A stretch of 64,000 nt of DNA from an uncultured Bacteroidaceae bacterium. Its GTDB lineage: Bacteria > Bacteroidota > Bacteroidia > Bacteroidales > Bacteroidaceae. The notes beneath the pieces were generated by a model, which saw only the letters and a program-made list of their open reading frames with translations, did no database searches and was not told the origin of the DNA. The DNA lies in contig CALUIR010000002.1 of the NCBI GenBank assembly GCA_944320785.1, forward strand, positions 124,001 to 188,000. Direction: 5' to 3'. Of this stretch, positions 33,498-42,637 are shown one piece after another. Both the position numbers and the translations under genes were made by a program. Position 1 is the stretch's first letter, and every line of letters starts with the position of its first letter.

Positions 33498-33671
33498 GAA
33501 GACAGGATGCGGTTCGGCAATGCCAAATCTGAAAACTTTGTTTTCCATTTGCCATTGCGCTCACCTTTCACTACTTTGCTTCGCGAAGATAGGATGCGGT
33601 TCGGCAATGCCAAATCTGAAAACTTTGTTTTCCATTTGCCATTGCGCTCACCTTTCACTATCTTTGCACTT
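33498..33671 (+). repeat. Two 87-bp tandem repeats containing the cysE promoter
   Basis: The unit starting GAAGACAGGATGCGG at 33498 recurs from 33585 with only a few changes. Each unit ends with a promoter-like segment (TTTG-N20-TA..TTTG). A third, more diverged copy of the promoter end lies at 33454-33491. The repeats create short spurious reading frames in both strands. Confidence 0.85.
33635..33666 (+). promoter_or_regulatory. Promoter of cysE
   Basis: TTTG (33635-33638), 20 bp, TATCTTTG (33659-33666), an ideal match, 36 bp before the cysE start. The copy one unit upstream has TTTG (33548-33551) but a shortened -7 box, TACTTTG (33572-33578); the outermost copy again has TATCTTTG (33484-33491). 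Confidence 0.8.
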
Positions 33672-33702
33672 TCATTTTGGGTCACAACAGATTCAGGTAA
33701 GC

Positions 33703-34590
33703 ATGGGTTCGCTTGATTTCACTCATATTCTGACGGAGACGGTGGCGAAGTTGTCGGCATGCGAGTCCTACAAGGACTTGTTCCACCAGCATCGCGACGG
33801 CGAGCCGCTCCCTTCTGCGGAGGCGTTGCAGCGCATCGTCAGCCTTTCCCGCTCCATATTGTTCCCCGGATATTACGGGAACTCAACGGTCCACAGCCGC
33901 ACCGTCAATTATTACATCGGGGTCAGCGGGGAAGCGTTGTACGACTTGCTGGCCGGGCAAATCTTTGCCGGGTTGTGCTTCGGCGGGGAAAACAGGGACG
34001 AGGGCTGCACGATGTGCATGGAGCGTTGCCGGGAAAAGGCGGCGCAGTTCATCGCCCGTTTGCCGGAACTGCGCCGGATGCTGGCCACCGATGTGGAGGC
34101 CATGTACAACGGCGACCCGGCTGCCACGAGCATCGGCGAAGTGATTTGTTGCTATCCCGCCATCAAGGCAATCTCCAATTACCGCATTGCGCATGAACTG
34201 TTGCGCCTCGGCGTGCCGTTGATTCCGCGCATCATCACGGAGATGGCCCATTCAGAGACGGGCATCGACATCCATCCGGGGGCAGAAATCGGAACCCATT
34301 TTGCCATCGACCACGGCACAGGCGTGGTGATTGGCGCCACCACCATCATCGGCTGCCGCGTGAAACTGTACCAAGGCGTGACATTAGGGGCGAAAAGTTT
34401 CCCGCTCGATGCAGACGGGAAGCCGATAAAAGGCATCCCGCGCCATCCTATTCTGGAAGATGATGTGGTGATTTACTCGAACGCCACCATCTTGGGAAGG
34501 ATAACCATCGGCAAAGGCGCCACAATTGGCGGCAACATCTGGGTGACGGAAGACGTGGCACCCGGCGCCCGTGTCGTGCAACGCAAATAA
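33703..34590 (+). CDS. cysE: Serine O-acetyltransferase
   Basis: CysE makes O-acetylserine for cysteine synthesis. ATG 33703 is chosen because the frame upstream runs through the tandem repeat and promoter. The 295-aa protein has an N-terminal helical domain (about 1-180) and a left-handed beta-helix of hexapeptide repeats with the family markers AHSETGIDIHPGAEIGTHFAIDHGTGVVIG and IPRHPILEDDVVIYSNATILG (read as conserved blocks). The long N-terminal region resembles the EpsC/plant-type forms. It is the first gene of a long plus-strand run. Confidence 0.93.
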   Translation: MGSLDFTHILTETVAKLSACESYKDLFHQHRDGEPLPSAEALQRIVSLSRSILFPGYYGNSTVHSRTVNYYIGVSGEALYDLLAGQIFAGLCFGGENRDEGCTMCMERCREKAAQFIARLPELRRMLATDVEAMYNGDPAATSIGEVICCYPAIKAISNYRIAHELLRLGVPLIPRIITEMAHSETGIDIHPGAEIGTHFAIDHGTGVVIGATTIIGCRVKLYQGVTLGAKSFPLDADGKPIKGIPRHPILEDDVVIYSNATILGRITIGKGATIGGNIWVTEDVAPGARVVQRK

Positions 34591-34621
34591 AGGATTAAAA
34601 ATTTTAATAAGGGATAGAGAC

Positions 34622-35998
34622 GTGGAAAACGGACAAATGGAATTGATTGCAAAGACGTTCCAAGGATTGGAAGGAGTCTTGGAGAAAGAATTGACGGACT
34701 TGGGGGCGGCCAACATCAGGGCCGGGCGGCGGATGGTCTCCTTTGAAGGTGACCAGGAGATGATGTACCGGGCCAACTTCTGCCTTCGCACGGCCATCCG
34801 GGTGTTGAAACCCATCAAGCACTTCATGGCAAAGGATGCGGACGAAGTATATGAATGTGTGAAGTCCATCCCTTGGGAAGATTACTTGGACGAAAGCTGG
34901 ACCTTTGCGGTAGATGCCGTGGTCAACTCGGAAGAGTTCCGGCATTCCAAGTTCGTGGCTTACCGGGTGAAGGACGCGATAGCGGACTATTTCCGGGAAA
35001 AGACGGGAAAACGCCCTTCGGTCCGGCTGAACAATCCGGATTTGTTGCTGAACATCCATATCTCACAGGAGGATTGCACGTTGTCGTTGGACAGTTCCGG
35101 CGAATCCCTGCACCGCAGGGGCTACCGCCAGGAAGCCGTGGAGGCGCCTCTGAATGAAGTGCTGGCGGCCGGCATGATTCTGATGACCGGATGGCAAGGC
35201 GGGTGCGACCTCATCGACCCCATGTGCGGCTCCGGCACGATTCCCATCGAAGCCGCCTTGATTGCGCGCAACATTGCGCCGGGCGTTTTCCGCAAAGAGT
35301 TCGGGTTCGAGAAGTGGAAGGACTTCGACAAAGAGCTTTTCGAGCGCATTTACAACGATGATTCGCAGGAACGCGGGTTCTCCCATAAGATTTACGCTTA
35401 CGACAACAGCCCCAAAGCCATCGCGATAGCCGGGCGCAACATGAAGGCCGCCGGCGTGGCCAAAGACATTGAACTGAAGCAGCAACCCTTCCAGCAGTTC
35501 CAGCAGCCGGGCGCGAAAAGCCTCATCATCATGAATCCCCCGTACGGCGAACGCATCGCGCCGGACGACTTGTTGGGGCTGTACCAGATGATTGGCGAGC
35601 GGCTGAAGCATGCATTCGTGGGCAACGAGGCGTGGGTGTTGAGCTACCGCGATGAGTGTTTTGATGAAATCGGCCTGAAAGCGTCCGAGAAAATACCGCT
35701 CTACAACGGGGCGTTGGAATGCCAGTTCCGAAAGTACGTGATGTTCAGCGGGCGGGAAGAAGAAGACCGCAGCGGAAATCCCGATGAACGGTTCAGGGAA
35801 AGGGGCTGGCAGCGACCTGCGCCGGCTCCGCGCCGCCAGCGGGAATTCCCGGAATACGGGCGGACGGAATGGAAGGACCGTTTCAAGGAAAGGGACGGCA
35901 TGCGGCGGACATTTCCGAGAGATGCCTCCGCGCCGCGCTATGCGGAACGGCAGAGGCGCATGGACCGGCGGGAAAGGCCGGGTGAAGACAGAGAATGA
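34622..35998 (+). CDS. THUMP-domain rRNA methyltransferase (RlmL N-terminal-half type)
   Basis: The start is GTG 34622 after AAGGGAT, or ATG 34637 five codons on. The 458-aa protein has an N-terminal ferredoxin-like/THUMP region (MELIAKTFQGLEGVLEKEL, residues 50-155) and a class I methyltransferase domain with DLIDPMCGSGTIPIEAAL (SAM loop), YAYDNSPKAIAIAGRN and the N2-guanine motif MNPPYGERI. It resembles the part of E. coli RlmL that methylates G2445 of 23S rRNA; target specificity is inferred. From about residue 385 a tail of some 70 residues is very rich in Arg, Pro and Asp/Glu (RERGWQRPAPAPRRQRE), probably disordered and RNA-binding. Confidence 0.88.
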   Translation: MENGQMELIAKTFQGLEGVLEKELTDLGAANIRAGRRMVSFEGDQEMMYRANFCLRTAIRVLKPIKHFMAKDADEVYECVKSIPWEDYLDESWTFAVDAVVNSEEFRHSKFVAYRVKDAIADYFREKTGKRPSVRLNNPDLLLNIHISQEDCTLSLDSSGESLHRRGYRQEAVEAPLNEVLAAGMILMTGWQGGCDLIDPMCGSGTIPIEAALIARNIAPGVFRKEFGFEKWKDFDKELFERIYNDDSQERGFSHKIYAYDNSPKAIAIAGRNMKAAGVAKDIELKQQPFQQFQQPGAKSLIIMNPPYGERIAPDDLLGLYQMIGERLKHAFVGNEAWVLSYRDECFDEIGLKASEKIPLYNGALECQFRKYVMFSGREEEDRSGNPDERFRERGWQRPAPAPRRQREFPEYGRTEWKDRFKERDGMRRTFPRDASAPRYAERQRRMDRRERPGEDRE

Positions 35999-36019
35999 CA
36001 TAAAAGGAAAAAAGGAAAG

Positions 36020-38317
36020 ATGAAACGTATATCCCAATTTCTAATATTGATGTGTATGGCCGTTTTTTCGGGAAACGCGCAGGAGAAAAAGGCGTTCACG
36101 CTGGAAGACGTGATTCCGGGAGGAAGCAACTACCTCAACCTTGTCCCGGAAAACAAGTTAGGGCTGAAATGGTGGGGCAATGAATGCGTCCGCACGGATG
36201 TGGACAACATCCTGCTGGTTGACAAGAAAACCGGGGAAGAGACCGTGCTGGCCACGTTGGATGAAGTCAACGAAGCATTGGCCAACGGGGAGAAACCTTA
36301 CGCCTTGGCACAGCCTGCCAAGCCGTTGCTCACGCTGATGCAGGCAACCATGCCGTGGGGAGACCGGAAGATTGTGGTTTTCCCAGGCAAGGTGGAGGCC
36401 GATGGAGGCAATGATGACTACATGTTCTGGTATGACTTCGGCCAGAAGAAGCTGGTCAACATGTTCCGGATAGAGGCATCGCAAGGGAAACGTCCGGCCA
36501 ACCTTGACTTCTGCAAGGCGAACGGCCTGCTGGCCTACACGGCAGGCAACAGCCTGTTTGTGGCCGGGGAAGGCGACTTTTGCAAGATGATTAACCCGGC
36601 GGCCATGGGCGGTTCGCCGGATTTTGAAAAAGATGTGGTGTACGGGCAGGCGGTCCACCGCAATGAGTTCGGCATCCGGAAGGGGACATTCTGGAGCCCG
36701 AAAGGCTCTTTCCTTGCTTTTTACAGGATGGACCAAAGCATGGTGACGGACTATCCGCAGGTGAACACCTCCACGCGCATCGCTACCTTGGAGCCGGACA
36801 AATACCCGATGGCCGGCATGACCAGCCATAAAGTGGCCATCGGGGTGTATGACGTGAAGGCGGGGACAACCGTATATTTGCAGGCAGGCGACCCCACCGA
36901 CCGTTATTTCACCAACATCAGCTGGTCGCCCGATGAACGGAACATCTATGTGATAGAACTGAACCGTGACCAAGACCATGCGCAACTGGTGCGCTACAAT
37001 GCCTTGACGGGCGAGCGGGAAGCCGTGTTGTATGAAGAAATGCACCCCAAGTATGTGGAGCCGCAACATCCCATAGCATTCTTGCCTTGGGATGACTCGA
37101 AGTTCATTTATTGGAGCCAGCGCGACGGGTACTGGCATCTTTACCTGATGGACACGCAGGCGGAAGTGCAACCGGAAACAAAGACCGGCGGCGACGGCGA
37201 GACCACCTTCCGCGAATCCTTGCGGGTGAAGCCGCTGACCCAAGGTGAATGGCTGGTGCAGGAGATTGTAGGATTCAACGCAGGCAAAAAGGAAATCATC
37301 ATCGGAAGCACGGAAATATCCCCTTTGCAGGCCAATCTTTTTGCCTTGAGCGTGAAGACTGGCAAGCGCATGCTTTTGGGGAAAGCGGACGGCACGCACA
37401 GTGGCAGCCTTTCGGCAGACGGCAAGTACCTGATTGACCGTTTCATGTCGTTCGACGTGCCTCGCGAGGTGAGCATCTTGCCTACCGATGGGAAGGATGG
37501 CGTGGCGCTGCTGGAAGCCAAAGACCCATTGAAAGAGCAGTTCGATTTGCCGGAAATATCCATCGGGACCATCAAGGCTGCCGATGGGGTGACGGATTTG
37601 TATTACCGCCTTGTCAAGCCGGTGGGCTTCGACCCTGCTGAAAAGTACCCGGCCATCATTTATGTATATGGCGGCCCGCATGCGCAGATGATTGCCAACA
37701 TGCGTTTTTATGGTGCCAGCGGTTGGGATTTGTACATGGCGCAGCAAGGGTATGTGATGTTGACGGTGGACGGGCGCGGGAGCGACAACAGGGGATTGAA
37801 GTTCGAGAATTGCACGTTCCGCCATTTGGGGACAGAGGAGATGAAGGACCAGATGAAAGGGGTGGAGTTGCTGAAGTCCCTGCCTTACGTGGACGAAGGC
37901 AGAATCGGGGTGCATGGATGGAGCTTTGGCGGCTTCATGACCACCAATTTGATGCTGACTTACCCTGAAGTGTTCAAGGCGGGGGTTGCCGGAGGCCCGG
38001 TCACCGATTGGAAATATTACGAGGTGATGTACGGGGAACGCTACATGGATACGCCCCAGGAAAACCCGGAGGGATACGCGGAAGCCGACCTGAAACAGAA
38101 GGCCGGAAACCTGAAAGGCCGCTTGGAAATCATCATCGGCGGCATGGATCCCACCTGCGTGCCCCAGCACACTTACACTTTCCTTCGGGCATGCATCGAT
38201 GCGGGCACCCATCCTGACTTCTTCGTGTACCCGGAAGACGGGCATAACATGATAGGGGTGGACCGCGTGCATCTGCATGAGCATATCACCCGCTATTTTG
38301 AAGACCATTTGAAATAA
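36020..38317 (+). CDS. Secreted S9B dipeptidyl peptidase IV-like protease
   Basis: The 765-aa protein has a signal peptide (cleavage after GNAQ), an N-terminal beta-propeller (about 30-510) with the substrate amine-binding RMDQSMV segment (usual form RMDES), and a C-terminal alpha/beta-hydrolase domain. The catalytic triad reads Ser in GWSFGG (about 634), Asp in GGMDPTCV (about 707) and His in EDGHNM (about 740). DPP IV enzymes remove Xaa-Pro or similar dipeptides from peptide N-termini in the periplasm. The Glu-to-Gln change in the amine-binding motif could alter specificity. It sits between the methyltransferase and purD. Confidence 0.9.
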   Translation: MKRISQFLILMCMAVFSGNAQEKKAFTLEDVIPGGSNYLNLVPENKLGLKWWGNECVRTDVDNILLVDKKTGEETVLATLDEVNEALANGEKPYALAQPAKPLLTLMQATMPWGDRKIVVFPGKVEADGGNDDYMFWYDFGQKKLVNMFRIEASQGKRPANLDFCKANGLLAYTAGNSLFVAGEGDFCKMINPAAMGGSPDFEKDVVYGQAVHRNEFGIRKGTFWSPKGSFLAFYRMDQSMVTDYPQVNTSTRIATLEPDKYPMAGMTSHKVAIGVYDVKAGTTVYLQAGDPTDRYFTNISWSPDERNIYVIELNRDQDHAQLVRYNALTGEREAVLYEEMHPKYVEPQHPIAFLPWDDSKFIYWSQRDGYWHLYLMDTQAEVQPETKTGGDGETTFRESLRVKPLTQGEWLVQEIVGFNAGKKEIIIGSTEISPLQANLFALSVKTGKRMLLGKADGTHSGSLSADGKYLIDRFMSFDVPREVSILPTDGKDGVALLEAKDPLKEQFDLPEISIGTIKAADGVTDLYYRLVKPVGFDPAEKYPAIIYVYGGPHAQMIANMRFYGASGWDLYMAQQGYVMLTVDGRGSDNRGLKFENCTFRHLGTEEMKDQMKGVELLKSLPYVDEGRIGVHGWSFGGFMTTNLMLTYPEVFKAGVAGGPVTDWKYYEVMYGERYMDTPQENPEGYAEADLKQKAGNLKGRLEIIIGGMDPTCVPQHTYTFLRACIDAGTHPDFFVYPEDGHNMIGVDRVHLHEHITRYFEDHLK

Positions 38318-38338
38318 CCGATAACAAAACAGGAAGAC

Positions 38339-39613
38339 ATGAAACTTTTGCTTTTAGGTTCCGGCGGGCGGGAGCATGCATTGGCATGGAAGATAGCCCA
38401 AAGCCCGAAGATAGAGAAACTGTACATCGCTCCGGGGAACGCCGGGACGCGGGAAGAGGGTGAGAACATCGCCATCCAAGCGGATGATTTCCCGGCCATC
38501 CGGCAGTTTGTGTTGGAAAAAGGCATCAACATGGTGGTGGTAGGGCCGGAAGACCCGTTGGTGAAGGGGATTTATGATTACTTCAAGCAGGATGAGGCGT
38601 TGAGGCATGTGCCGGTCATCGGCCCGTCAAAAGCGGGCGCCATGCTGGAAGGCAGCAAGGAATTTGCGAAAGGCTTCATGCAGCGGCACCACATCCCCAC
38701 GGCACGCTATAAGAGCGTGACGGCAGGCGGCATAGCGGAAGGCTTGGCTTTTTTGGAGACGCTTGAAGCGCCTTATGTGTTGAAGGCCGACGGGCTTTGC
38801 GCAGGGAAAGGGGTGCTGATTCTGCCTACTTTGGAGGAAGCCAAGAAGGAACTGGAAGAAATGTTGGGCGGCATGTTCGGCAACGCTTCGGCCACGGTGG
38901 TCATCGAGGAGTATCTGAGCGGCATTGAATGCTCGGTGTTCGTGCTGACGGACGGGAGGGACTACAAGATTCTGCCCGAAGCCAAAGACTACAAGCGCAT
39001 CGGCGAAGGCGACAAAGGCTTGAATACCGGCGGGATGGGTTCGGTGTCGCCCGTGCCTTTTGCAGACAAGGAATGGATGAAGAAAGTGGAAGACCGCATC
39101 ATCCGCCCGACGGTGGAGGGGCTTGCTGCGGAAGGCATCGATTACAAAGGCTTTATATTCTTCGGGTTGATGAATGTGAAAGGCGACCCGATGGTGATTG
39201 AATACAATGTCCGTATGGGCGACCCGGAGACAGAGACCGTGATGTTGCGCATCCAAAGCGATTTGGTGGACTTGCTGGAAGGGGTGGCGGAAGGCAATCT
39301 GTCGGGAAGGACGCTGGAAACCGACCCGCGCGCGGCAGTGTGTGTCATGCTGGTTTCAGGCGGTTATCCCGGCGCTTACGGGAAAGGCTACCCCATCAGC
39401 GGCATTGAAGAAGCAAAGGCGGGCGGCAGCATCGTGTTTCATGCCGGCACGGCCGTGAGGGACGGCGCGGTGGTGACTTCCGGCGGGCGGGTCATCGCTG
39501 TGAGTTCTTACGGCAACGGCAAGGAAGAAGCGCTGGCGCGTTCTTTTGGGAATGCCGGGAAGATTCAGTTTGAGAAGAAGTATTTCCGGGGCGACATAGG
39601 CTTTGACTTGTAA
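38339..39613 (+). CDS. purD: Phosphoribosylamine--glycine ligase
   Basis: PurD performs the second step of purine synthesis, joining glycine to phosphoribosylamine with ATP. The 424-aa protein begins [18 protein letters not shown], followed by [36 protein letters not shown], the [12 protein letters not shown] grasp segment, [22 protein letters not shown] and [10 protein letters not shown]. Length and order are standard. Its TAA shares one base with the ATG of the next gene. Confidence 0.96.
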   Translation: MKLLLLGSGGREHALAWKIAQSPKIEKLYIAPGNAGTREEGENIAIQADDFPAIRQFVLEKGINMVVVGPEDPLVKGIYDYFKQDEALRHVPVIGPSKAGAMLEGSKEFAKGFMQRHHIPTARYKSVTAGGIAEGLAFLETLEAPYVLKADGLCAGKGVLILPTLEEAKKELEEMLGGMFGNASATVVIEEYLSGIECSVFVLTDGRDYKILPEAKDYKRIGEGDKGLNTGGMGSVSPVPFADKEWMKKVEDRIIRPTVEGLAAEGIDYKGFIFFGLMNVKGDPMVIEYNVRMGDPETETVMLRIQSDLVDLLEGVAEGNLSGRTLETDPRAAVCVMLVSGGYPGAYGKGYPISGIEEAKAGGSIVFHAGTAVRDGAVVTSGGRVIAVSSYGNGKEEALARSFGNAGKIQFEKKYFRGDIGFDL

Positions 39614-40617
39614 TGGCAAGGGCAGGTTTCCAGCATGCGGTTGTGACGGGCAGGCTGACCTTGCCCGCCACCGTTGCGGTATCTTTCCTCCTGTGGCTTT
39701 TGTTTGCCGCGTGGAAGCCTGTGCCTGCCGAAGCGGATGCTTATGTGTTCCGCCGTCTGTTTGATGAATTTGTTTCAGGCACATTGCAGGGTTCTTTGGT
39801 ATCTTTGTTGGCCTATGCGGCGGTTGTTTACCTGCTGATAGAGTTGAACAATGCTTATGCCGTCATCCGCGTCCGCACTTCTTTCCAGGCTTCCTTGTTT
39901 TGTTGGCTGGTGGTGGTTTCATCGTTTCTGTTCGTTCCGGGTGCAGGCAGCGTGGTTTCGCTGTGCTTCGTGCTGGCCCTTTATTTCATGTTCAGGAGCT
40001 ATCAGTCCTCCCATGCGGCGGAGTGGGCGTTTGGTTGCATGTTCTTTTTAGGGACATCCAGCCTGTTGTTCCCGGCAGTGTTCTTGTTGTATCCGTTGTT
40101 CCTGTTGGGGCTTTCGCTGTTCAGGGCGCTTCATGCCCGTTCCTTTTTGGCCGGGCTTTTGGGCTGGGCGGTGCCTTATTGGCTTTTGTGGGGGCATGCC
40201 TTCTTTCATGGGCAGATGGCGTTGTTTTATGCGCCGTTCCGTGAGTTGGCGTCTTTTGCCCCGTTGTTCTCTGTCCCTTTGCCGCTGCCTGTGCTTGCTG
40301 TGGCGTTGTGGGCTGTATTGTTGTTGGCGTGCAGCAGCATTCATTACTGGTTTGCCACTTATGAGGACAAAATCCGTTCGCGTGCCTATCTCAATTTCTT
40401 GATTATGGTTGGCTTTGCCCTTGCCTTGTTGGGATTGTTCCAGATGCAGCATGCGGAGATGGCGTTGCAGATGCTTCTGCCGGTGGCTGCTTTGCTGGGC
40501 GCCCATTTGTTCTCGTTGCTCCGCACGCGGTTTTCCAATTTGCTTTTCGTGTTCTTTTTTGTATCGGTATTGCTGGTCGCTTTGCATAACCTATGGATGC
40601 TTTGGTTCAATTCCTGA
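39613..40617 (+). CDS. DUF6427-type integral membrane protein
   Basis: The 334-aa protein is mostly hydrophobic, with about ten predicted membrane helices (for example TLPATVAVSFLLWLLFAAW, SLVSLLAYAAVVYLL, FLAGLLGWAVPYWLLWG and LPVLAVALWAVLLLA). It fits the Bacteroidetes membrane family I know as DUF6427, which usually lies near purD or the DUF4271 and hemD genes. It overlaps purD by one base and the next gene by 25 bp. No catalytic motif is visible. Confidence 0.75.
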   Translation: MARAGFQHAVVTGRLTLPATVAVSFLLWLLFAAWKPVPAEADAYVFRRLFDEFVSGTLQGSLVSLLAYAAVVYLLIELNNAYAVIRVRTSFQASLFCWLVVVSSFLFVPGAGSVVSLCFVLALYFMFRSYQSSHAAEWAFGCMFFLGTSSLLFPAVFLLYPLFLLGLSLFRALHARSFLAGLLGWAVPYWLLWGHAFFHGQMALFYAPFRELASFAPLFSVPLPLPVLAVALWAVLLLACSSIHYWFATYEDKIRSRAYLNFLIMVGFALALLGLFQMQHAEMALQMLLPVAALLGAHLFSLLRTRFSNLLFVFFFVSVLLVALHNLWMLWFNS

Positions 40618-41063
40618 CAGATTGGGGCTATGTGGGGATGTTCATTGCGGCATTCCTTGCGGGCAGCATTGTGCCGCTCAGTTCCGAGGCAGTGCTTTTG
40701 GCGCTCTTGCTTCCGGGCGCGGGCTTGAATCCCGTGTATTGCGTCGCGGCTGCCACGTTCGGGAACCTGTTGGGCAGTTTGACTTGCTATTGGATTGGGC
40801 ATTTGGGAAAGGTGGAATGGTTGGAGAAGTATTTCCATATAAAGGAAGAAAAGGTGGAGCGGATGCGCAAATACTTGAATGGACGGGGATGTTGGGTGGC
40901 ATTCTTCTCGTTCTTGCCGTTTGTGGGCGATTTGATATCCGTGGCGTTAGGCTTCATGCGGAGCAATTTGTTGGGGGTGGCTTTGTTCATGCTGGCGGGC
41001 AAGGTGGTGCGATTCACGGTCGTCGCTTTGGCAGCAAGGGGCGTATTCTCATTTTTCATGTAG
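40593..41063 (+). CDS. YqaA/DedA-like membrane protein
   Basis: The 156-aa protein has four or five hydrophobic helices and features of the YqaA branch of the VTT/DedA family: an N-terminal GYVGMFIAAFLAGSIVPLSSE re-entrant-type segment, GNLLGSLTCYWIGH and FFSFLPFVGDLISVALGFM. DedA-family proteins act as lipid scramblases or flippases in the inner membrane; a matching role here is inferred from the fold. The start overlaps the end of DUF6427 by 25 bp, and mnmD follows after 6 bp. Confidence 0.85.
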   Translation: MDALVQFLTDWGYVGMFIAAFLAGSIVPLSSEAVLLALLLPGAGLNPVYCVAAATFGNLLGSLTCYWIGHLGKVEWLEKYFHIKEEKVERMRKYLNGRGCWVAFFSFLPFVGDLISVALGFMRSNLLGVALFMLAGKVVRFTVVALAARGVFSFFM

Positions 41064-41069
41064 GGAGTC

Positions 41070-41735
41070 ATGGAAAGGAAAGTGGAAATCACATCAGACG
41101 GCAGCCGGACGCTTTATGTCCCTGCGCTCGATGAGCATTACCATTCCGTGAAAGGCGCGGTGGCGGAATCCCTTCATGTCTTTATCCGCATGGGGTTGGA
41201 ACATCATCCTTCCGTTTCGTTGGAGGTGCTTGAAGTGGGTTTCGGCACGGGTCTGAATGCGTTTCTCACGTGCCTTGCCGCAGGTAAGTTGCGGAAGCAG
41301 GTGCATTACACGTCTGTCGAGCTTTATCCTTTGCAGCCGGCCTGCGTGGCATCCCTCGGCTACCCGGAAAGGATTGCGCCGGGGCATGCGGAAGATTTCC
41401 GCCGCCTGCATGCTTGCCCTTGGGAAGAGGACGTGTGCATTTCCCCGTTTTTCACGTTGCACAAGCGGGAAGCAGACTTCACGGCCTGCGTTTTGCCGCC
41501 GTCAGCATTCGATGTGGTTTATTTCGATGCCTTTGCGCCGGAGAAGCAGCCGGAGATGTGGACGCATGAAGTGTTTGCCCGCCTTTGGGAGGCAATGCGC
41601 CCGGGTGGCATCCTGGCAACGTATTGCGCGAAAGGAGTTGTCCGCAGGATGTTGCTGCAAGCCGGTTTCAGCGTGGAACGTTTGCCGGGGCCTCCGGGTG
41701 GAAAGCGGGAGATATTAAGGGCTGTGAAATCGTAA
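41070..41735 (+). CDS. mnmD: tRNA 5-methylaminomethyl-2-thiouridine methyltransferase domain protein (MnmD)
   Basis: The 221-aa protein matches the methyltransferase half of MnmC: SRTLYVPALDEHYHSVKGAVAES, the SAM-binding LEVLEVGFGTGLNAFLT, YTSVELYPLQ and FDVVYFDAFAPEKQPEMW followed by RPGGILATYCAKG. The oxidoreductase half of MnmC is absent, as in stand-alone MnmD, which methylates nm5s2U34 in certain tRNAs. It lies in a tightly packed plus-strand run. Confidence 0.9.
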   Translation: MERKVEITSDGSRTLYVPALDEHYHSVKGAVAESLHVFIRMGLEHHPSVSLEVLEVGFGTGLNAFLTCLAAGKLRKQVHYTSVELYPLQPACVASLGYPERIAPGHAEDFRRLHACPWEEDVCISPFFTLHKREADFTACVLPPSAFDVVYFDAFAPEKQPEMWTHEVFARLWEAMRPGGILATYCAKGVVRRMLLQAGFSVERLPGPPGGKREILRAVKS

Positions 41736-41746
41736 ATTTTTGAAGT

Positions 41747-42637
41747 ATGAGGCAGATTGTATATATAATAATAGGTGTAGCCCTCTTGATGGCGGGTCAA
41801 AGTTGCGGAAGGCCGGGCGGGCGTGACAGGGGCGGCAAGCCCCGGATTACCGTCACGATTGAGCCTTTGCGGTATTTTACGGAAGCCATTGCGGGTGATT
41901 GCTTTGCCGTGGAAAGCATGGTTCCCAAAGGCAGCAGCCCTGAGATGTACGACCCTTCGCCCCGGCAATTGGTGGCGTTGAGCAGGAGCAAGGCTTATTT
42001 CCGTGTCGGTTATGTGGATTTTGAACAGGTATGGATGGAGCGTTTGGCAGAGAATGCCCCGGACATGCAGGTCTTTGACCTGTCAGAAGGCGTGCCATTG
42101 ATACGCGCCACGGAACCGCATGGGCATCATGGCAGCGGCGTGGAGCCGCACATTTGGATGTCGGCGGAAAATGCCCTTGCCATTTCTGCCAACATTGCTG
42201 CTGCGCTTTGCCGTTTGGATGCTGTGCATGCGCCGTTTTACAGGCACCGTTTGGACAGCCTGTCGCAGGTGATACGCGGCACGGATGCGGCGATACGCGG
42301 GATGCTTGCCGGTGCGTCCCGCAGTTTCATGATTTACCATCCGGCGTTGTCTTACTTTGCCCGTGATTACGGGTTGCGGCAATATGCGCTCGAAGAAAGC
42401 GGCAAAGAACCCTCTCCTTCCTATCTGAAGGATTTGGCTGACGTGTGCCGTCGCGAGGATATCCGTGTCGTTTTCGTGCAGCCGGAGTTTGATGTCCGCA
42501 ATGCAAGGGTCGTGGCCGAGGAGGCAAAGGCGCGGCTGGTGCAGGTCAACCCGTTGGCTTACGATTGGCGGCAGGAAATGTTGTCGGTGGCGCGGGCATT
42601 GCAGGAGGCCGGCATCCGTAATGAGGAAAAGGAATGA
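41747..42637 (+). CDS. znuA: Zinc/manganese-type ABC substrate-binding lipoprotein
   Basis: The 296-aa protein has a lipoprotein signal (ALLMAGQSC, Cys at residue 20) and the cluster A-I solute-binding fold: VTIEPLRYFTEAIAG, PKGSSPEMYDPSPRQ, a His-containing loop HGHHGSGVEPHIWMS and FMIYHPALSYFARDYGL. The His residues at YDPSP (replaced), EPHIW and YHPAL positions fit zinc binding. It captures the metal for the ATPase encoded by the next gene, which overlaps it by 4 bp. A permease is missing from the run. Confidence 0.88.
   Translation: MRQIVYIIIGVALLMAGQSCGRPGGRDRGGKPRITVTIEPLRYFTEAIAGDCFAVESMVPKGSSPEMYDPSPRQLVALSRSKAYFRVGYVDFEQVWMERLAENAPDMQVFDLSEGVPLIRATEPHGHHGSGVEPHIWMSAENALAISANIAAALCRLDAVHAPFYRHRLDSLSQVIRGTDAAIRGMLAGASRSFMIYHPALSYFARDYGLRQYALEESGKEPSPSYLKDLADVCRREDIRVVFVQPEFDVRNARVVAEEAKARLVQVNPLAYDWRQEMLSVARALQEAGIRNEEKE

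Noticed and set aside
33498-33671. Possible CRISPR array
   Set aside because: There are only two 87-bp units in direct contact with no spacers and no cas genes.
33489-33716. Short frames on both strands across the 87-bp repeats
   Set aside because: They arise because 87 is a multiple of three, so any open unit repeats in frame; the region is promoter DNA.
36158-38308. A 716-codon open frame antisense to the S9 peptidase
   Set aside because: The plus-strand frame has a complete protease with triad and signal peptide; the antisense frame is His/Val/Arg-rich, has no family features and reflects the third-position GC bias of this genome.
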